A stretch of DNA of 35,699 nt from Actinomycetospora soli (lineage in GTDB: Bacteria; Actinomycetota; Actinomycetes; Mycobacteriales; Pseudonocardiaceae), in assembly GCF_021026295.1 (NCBI RefSeq), contig NZ_JAJNDA010000035.1, positions 1 through 35,699 on the forward strand, given 5' to 3'. This document shows positions 1-9,257 of this stretch, piece after piece (the first letter of the stretch is position 1; each line of letters opens with the position of its first letter). Under the pieces are notes generated by a model. It saw only the letters and a program-made list of their open reading frames with translations. It was not told where the DNA came from and searched no databases. Position numbers and translations under genes: made by a program.

Positions 1-317
1 AGACGGTCATCCGGCAGGCGTTCGACATCGTCGGCAAGGGCTCGACCGTGGTGATGGTCAGCCAGGCGAACGCGGCGAACAACACCATCCAGCTGCCCAG
101 CGCCCTCATGGTCCGCAGCGAGAAGGTGCTCCGGGGCGCCCAGTTCGGGTCGTGCAACCCGCACCACGACATCCCGCGCCTGCTGCGGCTGTGGAACAAG
201 GGCAGCCTGAAGCTCGACGAGCTCGTCACCAAGCAGTACACCCTCGACCAGGTCAACGAGGGCTACCAGGACCTGCGCGACGGCAAGATCATCCGTGGGG
301 TCGTGGTGCACGGCTGA
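1..317 (+). CDS. NDMA-type zinc-dependent alcohol dehydrogenase, C-terminal end (partial)
   Basis: Only the last 104 or so codons are present; the reading frame enters from the left edge at base 3. The visible part is the end of a medium-chain dehydrogenase: the tail of the Rossmann domain (residues FDIVGKGSTVVMVSQ) and the C-terminal lobe with KLDELVTKQYTLDQVNEGY and DGKIIRGVVVHG. That ending is typical of the NDMA-dependent alcohol dehydrogenase group of actinobacteria, which hold nicotinamide tightly and are thought to pass electrons to mycofactocin. The zinc ligands lie outside the window, so activity cannot be judged. A mycofactocin-type SDR is encoded later in the window (18749-19576), which fits a mycofactocin-using organism. 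It converges on gdhA with a hairpin between them. The MDR family call is firm; the NDMA subgroup is likely. Confidence 0.8.
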   Translation, partial: TVIRQAFDIVGKGSTVVMVSQANAANNTIQLPSALMVRSEKVLRGAQFGSCNPHHDIPRLLRLWNKGSLKLDELVTKQYTLDQVNEGYQDLRDGKIIRGVVVHG

Positions 318-344
318 CCCGTCGTCGGCGGCAGCCCGGACCTG

Positions 345-375
345 CCCGGACGCCTCCGACACGGGGGCGTCCGGG
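345..375. terminator. Bidirectional terminator-like hairpin between adh and gdhA
   Basis: Inverted repeat with 10-bp arms at 345-354 (CCCGGACGCC) and 366-375 (GGCGTCCGGG) and an 11-base loop. It sits between two convergent genes. No T-tract follows, as is common for high-G+C actinobacterial terminators. Confidence 0.6.
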
Positions 376-382
376 GACCGGG

Positions 383-2002
<1,620 letters not shown>

Positions 2003-2006
2003 TCAC

Positions 2007-2951
2007 ATGCCCGTCGTGTTCGACAGCGCCGACCTGGACGTGGTGAGCGCGTTCGTCCGCGACGGGTACGCGTCGGCCCGGTGGAGCCCGCGGGGAGAGC
2101 GCCGGGGCCTGCGCATCTCCCAGGAGCAGCTGTCGGGGCTCCGGCTCGAGCAGGTCACCTACCGCATGCGGATCGACGTCGACGTCGAGCCGATGGGCGG
2201 GGTGTACGTCGGGCAGGCGCTCGACGGCGAGGTGGCCTACCGCGACCGTCGCGGGGAGCGGCCCTACCGGAAGGGCGACGTCTTCCTGGTCGCCCAGCCC
2301 GACGAGGCGTTCCATGCGACCGTCGACGACTCCGACGTCCGGGCCGCGATGATCGACCCCGCCCTCCTCGACGAGGTCGCGCAGATCGGCCCGGGCGAGC
2401 GTGGCGTGCGGCTGCTCGCCCACGAACCGGTCAGCGTGGCGGCGGGTGCGGCCTGGGCGCGGGTCTACGCATCCGTCGCCTCCTCGGTGGTGGACAGTCC
2501 GGTGCTGGCGGGCAGCCCGCTCGTGCGGGCCCACACGGCCCGGTTGCTGGCCGCGGTCACCCTCGTGACGTTCCCGCACACCGCGCGAGTCGGCCCCACG
2601 CCGGTCGACGACCACGACGCGCATCCGGACACGCTGCGGCGGGCCGTCGCGTTCATCGAGTCCCACCCCGATCGGCCCCTCGGCGTCGCCGATGTCGCCG
2701 CGGCCGCCTTCGTGACCCCGCGGGCGGTGCAGCTGGCGTTCCGGCGACACCTGGACACGACGCCGATGGGCTACCTGCAGAAGGTGCGGCTCGATCGAGC
2801 CCACCGCGACCTGATCGCGGCGGACCCGGCCCGCACGACGGTCACCGAGGTCGCCACGCGCTGGGGCTTCGGGCACCCGTCGCGGTTCGCGACCTCCTAC
2901 CGGGCCGCGTACGGGGTGCCGCCGAGCCGGACCCTGCGCGAACGGCGTTGA
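2007..2951 (+). CDS. AraC-family transcriptional regulator
   Basis: A 314-residue regulator. The N-terminal ~190 residues look like the cupin-like AraC-binding domain (VYVGQALDGEVAYRDRRGER, then FLVAQPDEAFHATVDD). The C-terminal ~105 residues hold two helix-turn-helix motifs: DVAAAAFVTPRAVQLAFRRH and VTEVATRWGFGHPSRFATSY, the second being the characteristic AraC signature. The start ATG follows GAGGAGGTCAC, a strong ribosome-binding site. It is divergent from gdhA with 274 bases between them, but nothing visible ties it to gdhA. The ligand is unknown. The N-terminal half resembles regulators of aromatic or small-acid catabolism, which is weak evidence. Confidence 0.9.
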   Translation: MPVVFDSADLDVVSAFVRDGYASARWSPRGERRGLRISQEQLSGLRLEQVTYRMRIDVDVEPMGGVYVGQALDGEVAYRDRRGERPYRKGDVFLVAQPDEAFHATVDDSDVRAAMIDPALLDEVAQIGPGERGVRLLAHEPVSVAAGAAWARVYASVASSVVDSPVLAGSPLVRAHTARLLAAVTLVTFPHTARVGPTPVDDHDAHPDTLRRAVAFIESHPDRPLGVADVAAAAFVTPRAVQLAFRRHLDTTPMGYLQKVRLDRAHRDLIAADPARTTVTEVATRWGFGHPSRFATSYRAAYGVPPSRTLRERR

Positions 2952-2956
2952 GACGC

Positions 2957-3118
2957 GGGGCGCTCGGCGGAGAAGGCGCGGTACGCCGCGTTCGCGGCGA
3001 CGAACACGTGGTCGCGCCCGTGGACCGTGCCGACGACGACCGGCAGTTGCTCGAACGCCTGAGCGACCGACCGTCGTCTCCGCGTCCTGCGACGTCGCGG
3101 CTCTCGGACATGACGCAC
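2957..3118 (-). pseudogene. PAS-like domain scrap, probable gene remnant
   Basis: A short minus-strand frame encodes VAQAFEQLPVVVG followed by HGRDHVFVAANAAYRAFSA (about 2957-3067). This reads like the first strand-helix pair of a PAS domain found in actinobacterial sensor kinases and PP2C phosphatases. The frame then runs into the reverse complement of the AraC gene and loses all similarity. No complete domain or partner follows, so it is best read as the 5' remnant of a deleted sensor gene. The rest of 2952-3346 holds nothing else recognisable. Chance similarity of a G+C-rich frame is possible. Confidence 0.35.
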
Positions 3119-3179
3119 CCTCCCACGCGAGTCGGAACCAGGCGTCGATCACCGGGAGGGCCGCAGCCGTCGCCTCTCG

Positions 3180-4163
3180 TCACGGGTTGCCGGGCGGCCT
3201 CGCGATCCGTGCCGTCGCGCGTCCGAGGTCTTCGCCGGGTGGACGGCGCGCGGGCCCGCTCATCCGGGGACGCACCCGACGCCGAGCCGACCTCGTGACC
3301 TCGGCCCACCTCCGGTGCCGTGCCACGGACGGAGGGGAGGGAGCCGTCAGACGTCGAGTGCGTCGATCGGCCGCCGGGGGGGCGAGGTGTTCGAGTCCGT
3401 GGCGGCGCAACAGGGTCCGGACAGCGGGAGCCCAGGCGGGGCCGAGTCGGGCCGAGGCGAGCAGGTCGAGGTCGACGAGCACGTCATCGGGGGAGCCGGA
3501 GCGGACGGTGCCCTCCGTGACGACGGCGATCTCGTCGGCCCAGCGGTGTGCGAGGTCGACGTCGTGCGTGGAGAGCACGATGGTGGTGCCCGCGGCGTGC
3601 AGGTCCCCGAGCGTGGTCAGCGTGTCCTCGACGGCGGCGGGATCCAGACCGGCGGTGGGTTCGTCGAGCACGAGCAGCCGCGGTCGCATGGCCACGGCGC
3701 CGGCGATGGTCACCCGCTTCTTCTGCCCCGTCGAGAGCAGGTGCGGCGGCCGGTCGGCGAGGTCGCCGATCTGCAGGGCCTCGAGCGCGGCGGCGACCCG
3801 CGCCCGGATCTCGTCGCGGTCGAGTCCGAGGTTGATCGGGCCGAACGAGACGTCCTGGGCCACGGTCGCGGCGAACAGCTGGTCGTCGGGGTCCTGCAGG
3901 ACCAACTGGACCTGCCGTCGGAGCTCGATCAGCGCGCGCCGGGAGCGGGACACGCGGGTGCCGAGGACCTCGACCAGTCCGCGGTCGGGGGTCAGCGCCC
4001 CCGCGAGCAGGCGGAACGCGGTGGTCTTCCCGCCACCGTTGGGGCCGAGGACCGCGAGGCGGACACCACGGCGCACCGCGAGATCCGCACCCCGCAGCAC
4101 GGGCCGTCCGGGTTCGTAGGCGAAGTGCACGTCGCTCAGCCGACCGAGGACGTCGTCGCTCAC
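3180..4163 (-). CDS. cbiO: Cobalt/nickel ECF transporter ATP-binding protein CbiO (probable C-terminal frameshift)
   Basis: ATPase of the cobalt energy-coupling-factor transporter. Starts at GTG 4163, overlapping the cbiQ stop (GTGA). Order of motifs: Walker A GPNGGGKTT, Q-loop VLQDPDDQLFA, ABC signature LSTGQKKR, Walker B LLVLDEPTAGLD, H-loop STHD; all are intact. As read, the frame runs on to 3180 and gives a 327-residue protein with a low-complexity Arg-rich tail. A run of seven G at 3376-3382 sits where the homology ends. Removing one base there gives a clean ending PIDALDV at a TGA (3347-3349) and a 271-residue protein, the usual CbiO length. So either a sequencing indel or a true +1 frameshift is likely; the catalytic core is unaffected. 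Confidence 0.9.
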   Translation of the reverse strand: MSDDVLGRLSDVHFAYEPGRPVLRGADLAVRRGVRLAVLGPNGGGKTTAFRLLAGALTPDRGLVEVLGTRVSRSRRALIELRRQVQLVLQDPDDQLFAATVAQDVSFGPINLGLDRDEIRARVAAALEALQIGDLADRPPHLLSTGQKKRVTIAGAVAMRPRLLVLDEPTAGLDPAAVEDTLTTLGDLHAAGTTIVLSTHDVDLAHRWADEIAVVTEGTVRSGSPDDVLVDLDLLASARLGPAWAPAVRTLLRRHGLEHLAPPAADRRTRRLTAPSPPSVARHRRWAEVTRSARRRVRPRMSGPARRPPGEDLGRATARIARPPGNP

Positions 4164-4906
4164 GTGGTCACCGCTCGCAGCCAGAGGCTGGCCGCGATCA
4201 CGATCGTCAGCACGGCAGTCGTCGCGGCGAGGAAGCGCACCGAGACCGGGGGCGATCCGACGTCGACGGTGAGGTTCCCGTCGTAGCCCCGCAGGGCGAG
4301 TCCCTCGTCGAGCCTGCGCGCCCGGTCGAAGGCACGGACGAAGACCGTCGAGGCCTGACCGGCGGCGGAGCGCATCGTGGCGCGCCACGAGACGAATCCG
4401 AGCCGCATGGCCTGTGCCTCCCGTGTGGTGGCCGCCGTGTCGAGCAACCCGAACAGCAGGCGGTACATCAGAGCAGCCACCTCGGTGACCGCGGCCGGCA
4501 CCCCCAGGCGGGTCAGGCGGGGGAGGATGTCGGCGAGCGGGGTGGTGGCCGCGAACAGCAGCAGGCACAGCGTGGCGGCGAGCGACCGAGCGGCGAGTTC
4601 GGCTGCCCGCGGCAGGCCCTCGGGTGCCCACCGCACCACGCCGGGTCCACCGACCGCCACCAGCAGCGGCAGCGAGCCGATCGTGATGAAGGCCGCCGGG
4701 CCCGCGGCGAGCTCGAGGACCTGGCGGGCCCCGACGCGGGCGGGCCCGAGGAGCAGGGCGAGGGCGACGATCCCGACGACGAGGGCCCCGGGCCACGGCG
4801 GCAGGCCGACCGCGCAGCCGAGCAGCCCCAGCCCGAGCAACGCCTTCTCCCCGGGATGGCGCAGCCGCCAGGGACCGGTCGCGGCGAGGGTGTCCAGCCG
4901 GCTCAT
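4160..4906 (-). CDS. cbiQ: Cobalt/nickel ECF transporter transmembrane protein CbiQ
   Basis: The T-component that couples ATP hydrolysis by CbiO to the substrate-binding CbiMN subunits. The 248-residue protein has several hydrophobic segments in the first two thirds (for example LGLGLLGCAVGLPPWPGALVVGIVALALLLG). The family's cytoplasmic coupling region contains EAQAMRLGF and later VFVRAFDRARRLDEGLALRGYDG, matching the two Ala-Arg-Gly-type coupling helices. A last membrane helix ends the protein. It starts with ATG overlapping the cbiN stop (ATGA) and ends inside the cbiO start (GTGA), so translation of the four genes is coupled. Confidence 0.9.
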   Translation of the reverse strand: MSRLDTLAATGPWRLRHPGEKALLGLGLLGCAVGLPPWPGALVVGIVALALLLGPARVGARQVLELAAGPAAFITIGSLPLLVAVGGPGVVRWAPEGLPRAAELAARSLAATLCLLLFAATTPLADILPRLTRLGVPAAVTEVAALMYRLLFGLLDTAATTREAQAMRLGFVSWRATMRSAAGQASTVFVRAFDRARRLDEGLALRGYDGNLTVDVGSPPVSVRFLAATTAVLTIVIAASLWLRAVTT

Positions 4907-5250
4907 GCGGCCCGGTCGGACTCCGGAGGCGTCGGGTCCTCGACGTCGTCCCGCTCACCCTGCAGGCGCCGGCGCGTCCGGACGACGCCGAAGCAGTAGC
5001 CGAGCACGCCCGCCCCGAGGGCGGCCTGGAGCGCGAACAGACCCGACTCGACCTCGCCCGACGGCGGCTCGAACAACGAGGAGAACCACGGTTCGTACGC
5101 CGGGGCGACCTCGGTGATACCGGTCTCGGCCTGCGCGTCCGCTCCCGAGAACGGTTCCTCGCCACGACCGAGACCGAGCACCAGGGGAGCGGCGACGATG
5201 ATCACGACGAGAGCCACCAGGAGCAGGTTGATGCGGCTGAAGCGGCTCAC
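4903..5250 (-). CDS. cbiN: Cobalt transport accessory protein CbiN (PDGLE-domain type)
   Basis: Small auxiliary membrane subunit of the cobalt transporter, 115 residues. One transmembrane helix is at the N-terminus ([20 protein letters not shown]) and one near residues 75-95 ([19 protein letters not shown]). Between them lies the acidic extracytoplasmic loop with [16 protein letters not shown], as in CbiN and PDGLE proteins, which assist metal loading of CbiM. The start is GTG inside the cbiM stop (GTGA). The C-terminal tail is charged and cytosolic. Position between cbiM and cbiQ supports the call more than sequence identity does. Confidence 0.85.
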   Translation of the reverse strand: MSRFSRINLLLVALVVIIVAAPLVLGLGRGEEPFSGADAQAETGITEVAPAYEPWFSSLFEPPSGEVESGLFALQAALGAGVLGYCFGVVRTRRRLQGERDDVEDPTPPESDRAA

Positions 5251-5948
5251 GGTCGGCTCTCCTGCGGGGTCGCGGGCGTGGTGGTCTCGTCACGGCGGCG
5301 CAGGACGCCGAGGCGGAGGAGCTCCTTCGGGCTGTTGCGGACGAGCAGCCGCACGACCAGCACCGTGAGCAGACCCTCGGCGACGGCCAGGGGAATCTGG
5401 GTGATCGCGAAGATGCCGCCGAACTTCGCGATCGAGCCGACGACGCCCGAGACCGGGTCGGGGAAGGCGAGCGCGAGCTGGACGCTGGTGACGCAGTACG
5501 TCGAGAGGTCGGCGAGCATCGCGGCGAGGAACACCGCGATCGACAGCCCGAACCGCCGGGTCAGGCGGTAGACGCCGTAGCCGATCCAGGGTCCGGCGAT
5601 GGCCATGGAGAAGGCGTTCGCGCCCAGCGTGGTGAGCCCGCCGTGGGCGAGCAGCAACGCCTGGAAGAGCAGCACGATCGTCCCGAGAACCGCCATGATC
5701 GGTGGACGGAACAACACGGTCCCGAGTCCCGTACCGGTGGGATGCGAGGACGACCCGGTCACCGAAGGAATCTTCAGCGCGGAGAGCACGAAGGTGAACG
5801 CGCCCGCCGCGCCGAGGAGGAGCTTGGAGTCGGGGTCCTCGCGGACCTGCCGCACCATCGCGCGGGCACCGTGGACCACGAACGGCGCGGCGACGACGGT
5901 CCACGCTGCCGCATGGACCGGCGGAAGGTAACCCTCGGCGATGTGCAC
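5247..5948 (-). CDS. cbiM: Cobalt ECF transporter substrate-binding protein CbiM
   Basis: The metal-binding S-component. The N-terminus is M-H-I-A-E-G-Y-L-P: the invariant His2 that, with the amino terminus and a downstream His, makes the square-planar Co/Ni site of CbiM/NikM. The downstream motif [13 protein letters not shown] is also present and carries the second conserved histidine region. The 233 residues contain about seven hydrophobic segments. The start is GTG 5948 with GGAGG seven bases upstream. His2 in second position requires this exact start. It heads the cbiMNQO operon. Co versus Ni cannot be settled here; the CbiN type of auxiliary subunit favours cobalt. Confidence 0.93.
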   Translation of the reverse strand: MHIAEGYLPPVHAAAWTVVAAPFVVHGARAMVRQVREDPDSKLLLGAAGAFTFVLSALKIPSVTGSSSHPTGTGLGTVLFRPPIMAVLGTIVLLFQALLLAHGGLTTLGANAFSMAIAGPWIGYGVYRLTRRFGLSIAVFLAAMLADLSTYCVTSVQLALAFPDPVSGVVGSIAKFGGIFAITQIPLAVAEGLLTVLVVRLLVRNSPKELLRLGVLRRRDETTTPATPQESRP

Positions 5949-6002
5949 CGCTGATCCTCCGTGAGCAGGGTTCGGAGCGTGGTCCCGGAAGGAACCGGAC
6001 GA

Positions 6003-6031
6003 ACCCTAGAGACACGAACGATCACCCACAA
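6003..6031 (-). promoter_or_regulatory. Candidate cbiM promoter
   Basis: On the minus strand TTGTGG (6031-6026) and TAGGGT (6008-6003) are separated by exactly 17 bases. They lie about 55 bases upstream of the cbiM start. This is a moderate match to a vegetative promoter. No cobalamin riboswitch core was found between it and the gene. Confidence 0.35.
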
Positions 6032-6107
6032 GCCTCACCAGGTGTTCAGGTATCGACACGAGGGCGGCGCCCGGTGCCGCTCCGGCCGCCTCACCCGTGC
6101 CCGTGCC

Positions 6108-6157
6108 GACGTCAGTGGCACGAAGCGCCCTGTGGGTGCCGCGGTGCCACTGACATC
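6108..6157. promoter_or_regulatory. Long inverted repeat between cbiM and the thioesterase gene
   Basis: Arms at 6108-6121 (GACGTCAGTGGCAC) and 6144-6157 (GTGCCACTGACATC) pair at 13 of 14 positions across a 22-base spacer. The repeat lies in the 250-base divergent region, 80 to 200 bases upstream of cbiM and 40 bases upstream of the thioesterase. It could be an operator pair or a leader hairpin. It does not match NikR, Nur or DtxR consensus as I know them. Confidence 0.5.
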
Positions 6158-6198
6158 GCGGGGACCAGCGGCCGGACAGGAAGAAAGCCCCGGCCGAG

Positions 6199-6669
6199 AT
6201 GGCCAGGGCTTCCGTGGTGTGCGCGGTCCCTCGTGCTGCCGTCTTCGAGCACGTCAACACCGCGCACTACCTGACCATCGGCGACCACGCGAACTGGGCG
6301 TTCTGGAACTGGATCAACGCTCCCGCCGGAACCACAGCCGACCGGGGCGGGCACGAGTACGTCATCGTCGAGAGCCATGTCCACTACCTCGACGAGCTCG
6401 CTCTCGGCGCCTCGGTGGAGGTGTCGACCCAGCTCCTCGACGTGGACGCGAAGCGCTACGTCCTCTTCCACCGGATCTGGCAGGTCGGCGACGAGAAGGT
6501 CCTGGCCGCGACGAACGAGGTGAAGTTCCTCGCCTTCGACCTCGTATCGCGCCGTGCCGAGGCATGGCTGCCGAAGGTCGCCGAGCGGCTGGGACGAGTG
6601 CGAGCTGCGCACGAGCACGTCGACCGTCCCGCGTCGGCCGGGAACGGCATCGCCATCGCTCGACGGTGA
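6199..6669 (+). CDS. Hot-dog fold acyl-CoA thioesterase family protein
   Basis: A 156-residue protein of the 4-hydroxybenzoyl-CoA thioesterase-like hot-dog superfamily. FEHVNTAHYLTIGDHANWAFW corresponds to the central helix segment that in relatives reads DYNGHVNxAxYL. Later segments HVHYLDELALGASVEVSTQLLDVD and LFHRIWQVGDEKVLAATNEV match strands 2 to 4 with the conserved D-E and T-N-E. The usual first strand before HVN is shorter than normal and its Asp-x-Asn-Gly-His is replaced by Val-Phe-Glu-His, so the N-terminus is either divergent or eroded. The start ATG has AGGAAGAAAG about 11 bases upstream. Its substrate is unknown; it stands alone, divergent from cbiM. Confidence 0.75.
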   Translation: MARASVVCAVPRAAVFEHVNTAHYLTIGDHANWAFWNWINAPAGTTADRGGHEYVIVESHVHYLDELALGASVEVSTQLLDVDAKRYVLFHRIWQVGDEKVLAATNEVKFLAFDLVSRRAEAWLPKVAERLGRVRAAHEHVDRPASAGNGIAIARR

Positions 6670-6705
6670 CCGTCGGACCGCCCGCGGAGGTCACCTGCCA
6701 TGAGA

Positions 6706-7587
6706 TCACCGCCCGCGAACGAGAGCTACCGGACAGTGCACCCGGTCGACCAGATCGACCGGGTCGGAGAGCCGACGCCTGAGCAGGCCTCCTTCGGTCG
6801 ATGTGGTGACGAGTAATGAGGCGCCTGCGGACTCCTCGATCAGCACGTCCGTCAGGTCTCCGGTCCGGCACGCCGTGACGGTCCTGACCTCGGGGAAGGC
6901 ACGGTGCATGCGGGCGACCGACGTCACGTGCTGTTCCCACAAGGCGCCCTGGTCGTCGGCGATCGGCGCGAGTTCGTCCACCACCCGCCCACACGACGTC
7001 GGTGGGGTCACCTGGACCGCGGTGAGCGCGACATCGCGTTGCGCAGCTGCAGCGAAGGCGAATTCGAGCGCGGCGTGCGGCATCGCGCCGCGCGAACCCA
7101 CGACCACGCGGCCCGCTGCGCGCCTGCGGCCCGAACGGGGACGGGACCACCGGTCCTCGGAGTCGGAGCGCAGTCGGACGACGACCAGGGGGCACGAGGC
7201 GGGGACGACGCCACCCGGGCGCACGAGCCCGCGTGCCCAGGGATGTGCTCGAAGGAGCCCGGCGCCGATCACGACGAGTTCGGCGGATCGACCCGACATC
7301 GAGGGAACCGTGCCGCCGTCGACACGCCGAGCGTTCACCGCGATGCTCGGTGCGACGACTCTGGCGAGGCCCACCGCTTCCTCGAGGACGAGATCGGAGC
7401 TCCCGGACAGCGCTGGGCCTCGGGGCGTCCGTCGCTGGTCGGAGAGTGCGAGCGCGCGATCCGCGTGCACGATCTCCAATCGACGCGAACGTGCCTCGGC
7501 TTCCGCCGCCGCCCATTCCACGGCTTCGCGTCCGCCGCGAGAGCCGTCGGCGCCGACGATCACTGCCGAGCGGGCGTTGCTGGACAC
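6706..7587 (-). CDS. Universal stress protein, tandem UspA domains
   Basis: Two UspA domains in series. The first begins SAVIVGADGSRGGREAVEWAAAEA and ends SAELVVIGAG with PLVVVR; the second begins RVVVGSRGAMPHAALEFAFAAA and ends SLLVTTSTEGG and CPVALVRGR. A longer in-frame reading starts at 7713, but GTG at 7587 has GGAGAG five bases upstream and gives 293 residues, the normal size for tandem Usps, so I prefer it. The ATP-binding G-2x-G-9x-G motif is not clearly present in domain 1, so nucleotide binding is uncertain. Such proteins act in dormancy and redox stress in actinobacteria; the exact role is unknown. It lies behind the Gre-like gene. Confidence 0.85.
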   Translation of the reverse strand: MSSNARSAVIVGADGSRGGREAVEWAAAEAEARSRRLEIVHADRALALSDQRRTPRGPALSGSSDLVLEEAVGLARVVAPSIAVNARRVDGGTVPSMSGRSAELVVIGAGLLRAHPWARGLVRPGGVVPASCPLVVVRLRSDSEDRWSRPRSGRRRAAGRVVVGSRGAMPHAALEFAFAAAAQRDVALTAVQVTPPTSCGRVVDELAPIADDQGALWEQHVTSVARMHRAFPEVRTVTACRTGDLTDVLIEESAGASLLVTTSTEGGLLRRRLSDPVDLVDRVHCPVALVRGR

Positions 7588-7782
7588 AGGAGCTCTCCGA
7601 TCTGCGGACCCACGAGGGGACCGCACCCGGGCGTCGATCGGGTTCGCGACGCCGGATGTGTTCTCCTCCAGCGTCACTCGAACAGCGCGACGATGCGCTG
7701 TCCGTTCCGACATGTCGGTGGCGCTCGATTGCCCGATGCCACAGCCGCCGCCGGCGTTCCCCGGGGATCGCAGCGCTCGTCG

Positions 7783-8250
7783 TCAGTCGGTCGGCGACAT
7801 GGGCCGGCCGTAGGGGCGCACCCGACGGACCGTCACCGAGAGCGTCCGGTCGCCCGGCAGCCGACACAGACGGGACTCGCCTTCGCGTGCGCCGAGGAGC
7901 GCGCTCCCGATCGGTGACGCGGACGAATACACCTCGACGTTCGCCGACGCGGGCACGTCCCCGTCGGCGAGCAGGAAGGTCTCGTCGTCCGGCGCGTCCC
8001 CGAAGCGCACCGTGAGTACCATTCCGGCCTCGACGACGCCGTCATCCGGGGGCGCGTTCCCGATGTCCGCCGTGAGCAGGAGCTCCTGCAGATGGCGTAT
8101 CCGTCGTTCCCGCCAGCGACGCCGGGCCCAGGCGTCCGTGTCGTCCTCGGGCCCGGTGTCCGCCCGGTGGATGAGGAGCAGCCGGTCGAGTTCGTCGCGG
8201 AGCAGCTCACACCCGTACGGACTCAACCAGGCCCGACCGTTCGTCGTCAT
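7783..8250 (-). CDS. GreA/GreB-family elongation factor-like protein
   Basis: A 155-residue relative of Gre factors. The N-terminal part (LSPYGCELLRDELDRLLL, then RERRIRHLQELLLTADI) has the helical coiled-coil pattern, and the C-terminal half (GMVLTVRFGDAPDDETFLLADGD, then SPIGSALLGAREGES) is the FKBP-like globular domain with the SPIGxALLG signature. The tip of a real GreA carries two acidic residues; DDTDAW or PDDGV could supply them, but I cannot place them. The start ATG 8250 has GGGAGG eight bases upstream; GTG 8259 overlaps that site and is less likely. The start overlaps the upstream Usp gene by 44 bases, so the two are probably cotranscribed. Confidence 0.8.
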   Translation of the reverse strand: MTTNGRAWLSPYGCELLRDELDRLLLIHRADTGPEDDTDAWARRRWRERRIRHLQELLLTADIGNAPPDDGVVEAGMVLTVRFGDAPDDETFLLADGDVPASANVEVYSSASPIGSALLGAREGESRLCRLPGDRTLSVTVRRVRPYGRPMSPTD

Positions 8251-9124
8251 GCAGGGCACCTCCCGGGATGGCGGACCCCGCCGACGGCGGGGAGACGGAC
8301 GTCAACACGTGCTCTGTGCCCGCGCCGTCACTGCTCTCGTCGTCCGGGACGATCATCAGAGGACAGGGACAGTGGGTCAGCAGGGCGACGAGGTCCTGCG
8401 TTCGCTGTGACCGCAGCGAGGAGCACCTCGGTGATCCCACGAGAACCAATTGCGCTCGTGCGCCCATCCGACGGAGGGTGGGTAACAGCTCCGCGGTCGG
8501 CAGGACCTGCATCGCGTCGGACCGGTCGTCCGGTGGCGTCCGGGTTGACCCGGTGTCGCGCGGGGCGGAGGGATCGGTCTCGCTCACGACGATCAGGGAG
8601 GCTCGCCGACGGACGGCGGCCGCACAGGCGGTCTCGATGGTCCGTCGGCCGCCGCCATGAGCGACGCCGACCACGACCGGCCGGTGCGAGGGGGTCGAGA
8701 CCCATGCTCCGGTGTGTCTGGGAGGGACGAGTACCACCGGGCAGTCGACGCGGCCGACGATCCCGGCGGCCGTCCGCCCTTCGGACGGACCACCGTCCGA
8801 CCGGCGGCGCCCACCCAGGACGAGCAGGTCCGCGCCACGGGTGAGTCGGGCCAGGGTCGGCGTGACGGGGCCCTGCTCCCGGATCACGGTGGTCGCCACG
8901 TCGCGTGCCACGGCGGCGGCCGTGGCCAAGGCACGGTGCAACCACGCGCGTGACGGTCCGACGCCCGGCTCCTCGAAGCCCCGGACGTGGACCAGCCGGA
9001 GCTCCACTCCTCGATGAGCCGCCTCGGCGGCGCCCCAACTGACCGCTGCCAGCACGCCGAGGGAGTGGTCCACGCCCACCAGGACCGCTCCATGTCCTCG
9101 TGGTCGTGACCTCGTTGCACCCAC
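8207..9124 (-). CDS. Universal stress protein, tandem UspA domains
   Basis: Second tandem Usp, 305 residues from GTG 9124, which has a strong GGAGGGGAGG just upstream; the reading open from 9250 lacks a good site. Domain 1 is AVLVGVDHSLGVLAAVSWGAAEAAHRG through ADLLVLGGRRR and GRVDCPVVLVP. Domain 2 is PVVVGVAHGGGRRTIETACAAA through AQLVLVGSPR and CPCPLMIVPDDE. It ends with an extended Ser/Asp-rich tail overlapping the start of the Gre-like gene. A CTTGTC-N7-GACAAG dyad lies 78 bases upstream of the start (9202-9220), the same motif found before dps, so it may share a regulator with dps. Confidence 0.87.
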   Translation of the reverse strand: MGATRSRPRGHGAVLVGVDHSLGVLAAVSWGAAEAAHRGVELRLVHVRGFEEPGVGPSRAWLHRALATAAAVARDVATTVIREQGPVTPTLARLTRGADLLVLGGRRRSDGGPSEGRTAAGIVGRVDCPVVLVPPRHTGAWVSTPSHRPVVVGVAHGGGRRTIETACAAAVRRRASLIVVSETDPSAPRDTGSTRTPPDDRSDAMQVLPTAELLPTLRRMGARAQLVLVGSPRCSSLRSQRTQDLVALLTHCPCPLMIVPDDESSDGAGTEHVLTSVSPPSAGSAIPGGALHDDERSGLVESVRV

Positions 9125-9201
9125 GGTCGCCTCCCCTCCGCTCGTGGCCTCCGTAGCGGCCGGACTGCCTGACCAGGATGAGCGGGAGACTCCACTGACC
9201 C

Positions 9202-9220
9202 CTTGTCCTGCGGCGACAAG
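9202..9220. promoter_or_regulatory. CTTGTC-N7-GACAAG dyad upstream of usp
   Basis: Perfect 6+6 dyad with a 7-base spacer (CTTGTC CTGCGGC GACAAG). It lies 78 to 96 bases upstream of the usp GTG and downstream of the pucR-like stop. It is the same sequence class as the three sites at 11440, 11570 and 11602. Confidence 0.7.
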
Positions 9221-9257
9221 TTGGTGTGCCGTTGTTGTGGCTTGCACCAAGGGGACG

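Noticed and set aside
5949..6198. Cobalamin riboswitch upstream of cbiM
   Set aside because: I looked for the B12-box (GCCACTG) and GCCAGG-type core in the right order on the minus strand and did not find it. The GCCACTG present belongs to the inverted repeat and has no supporting core.
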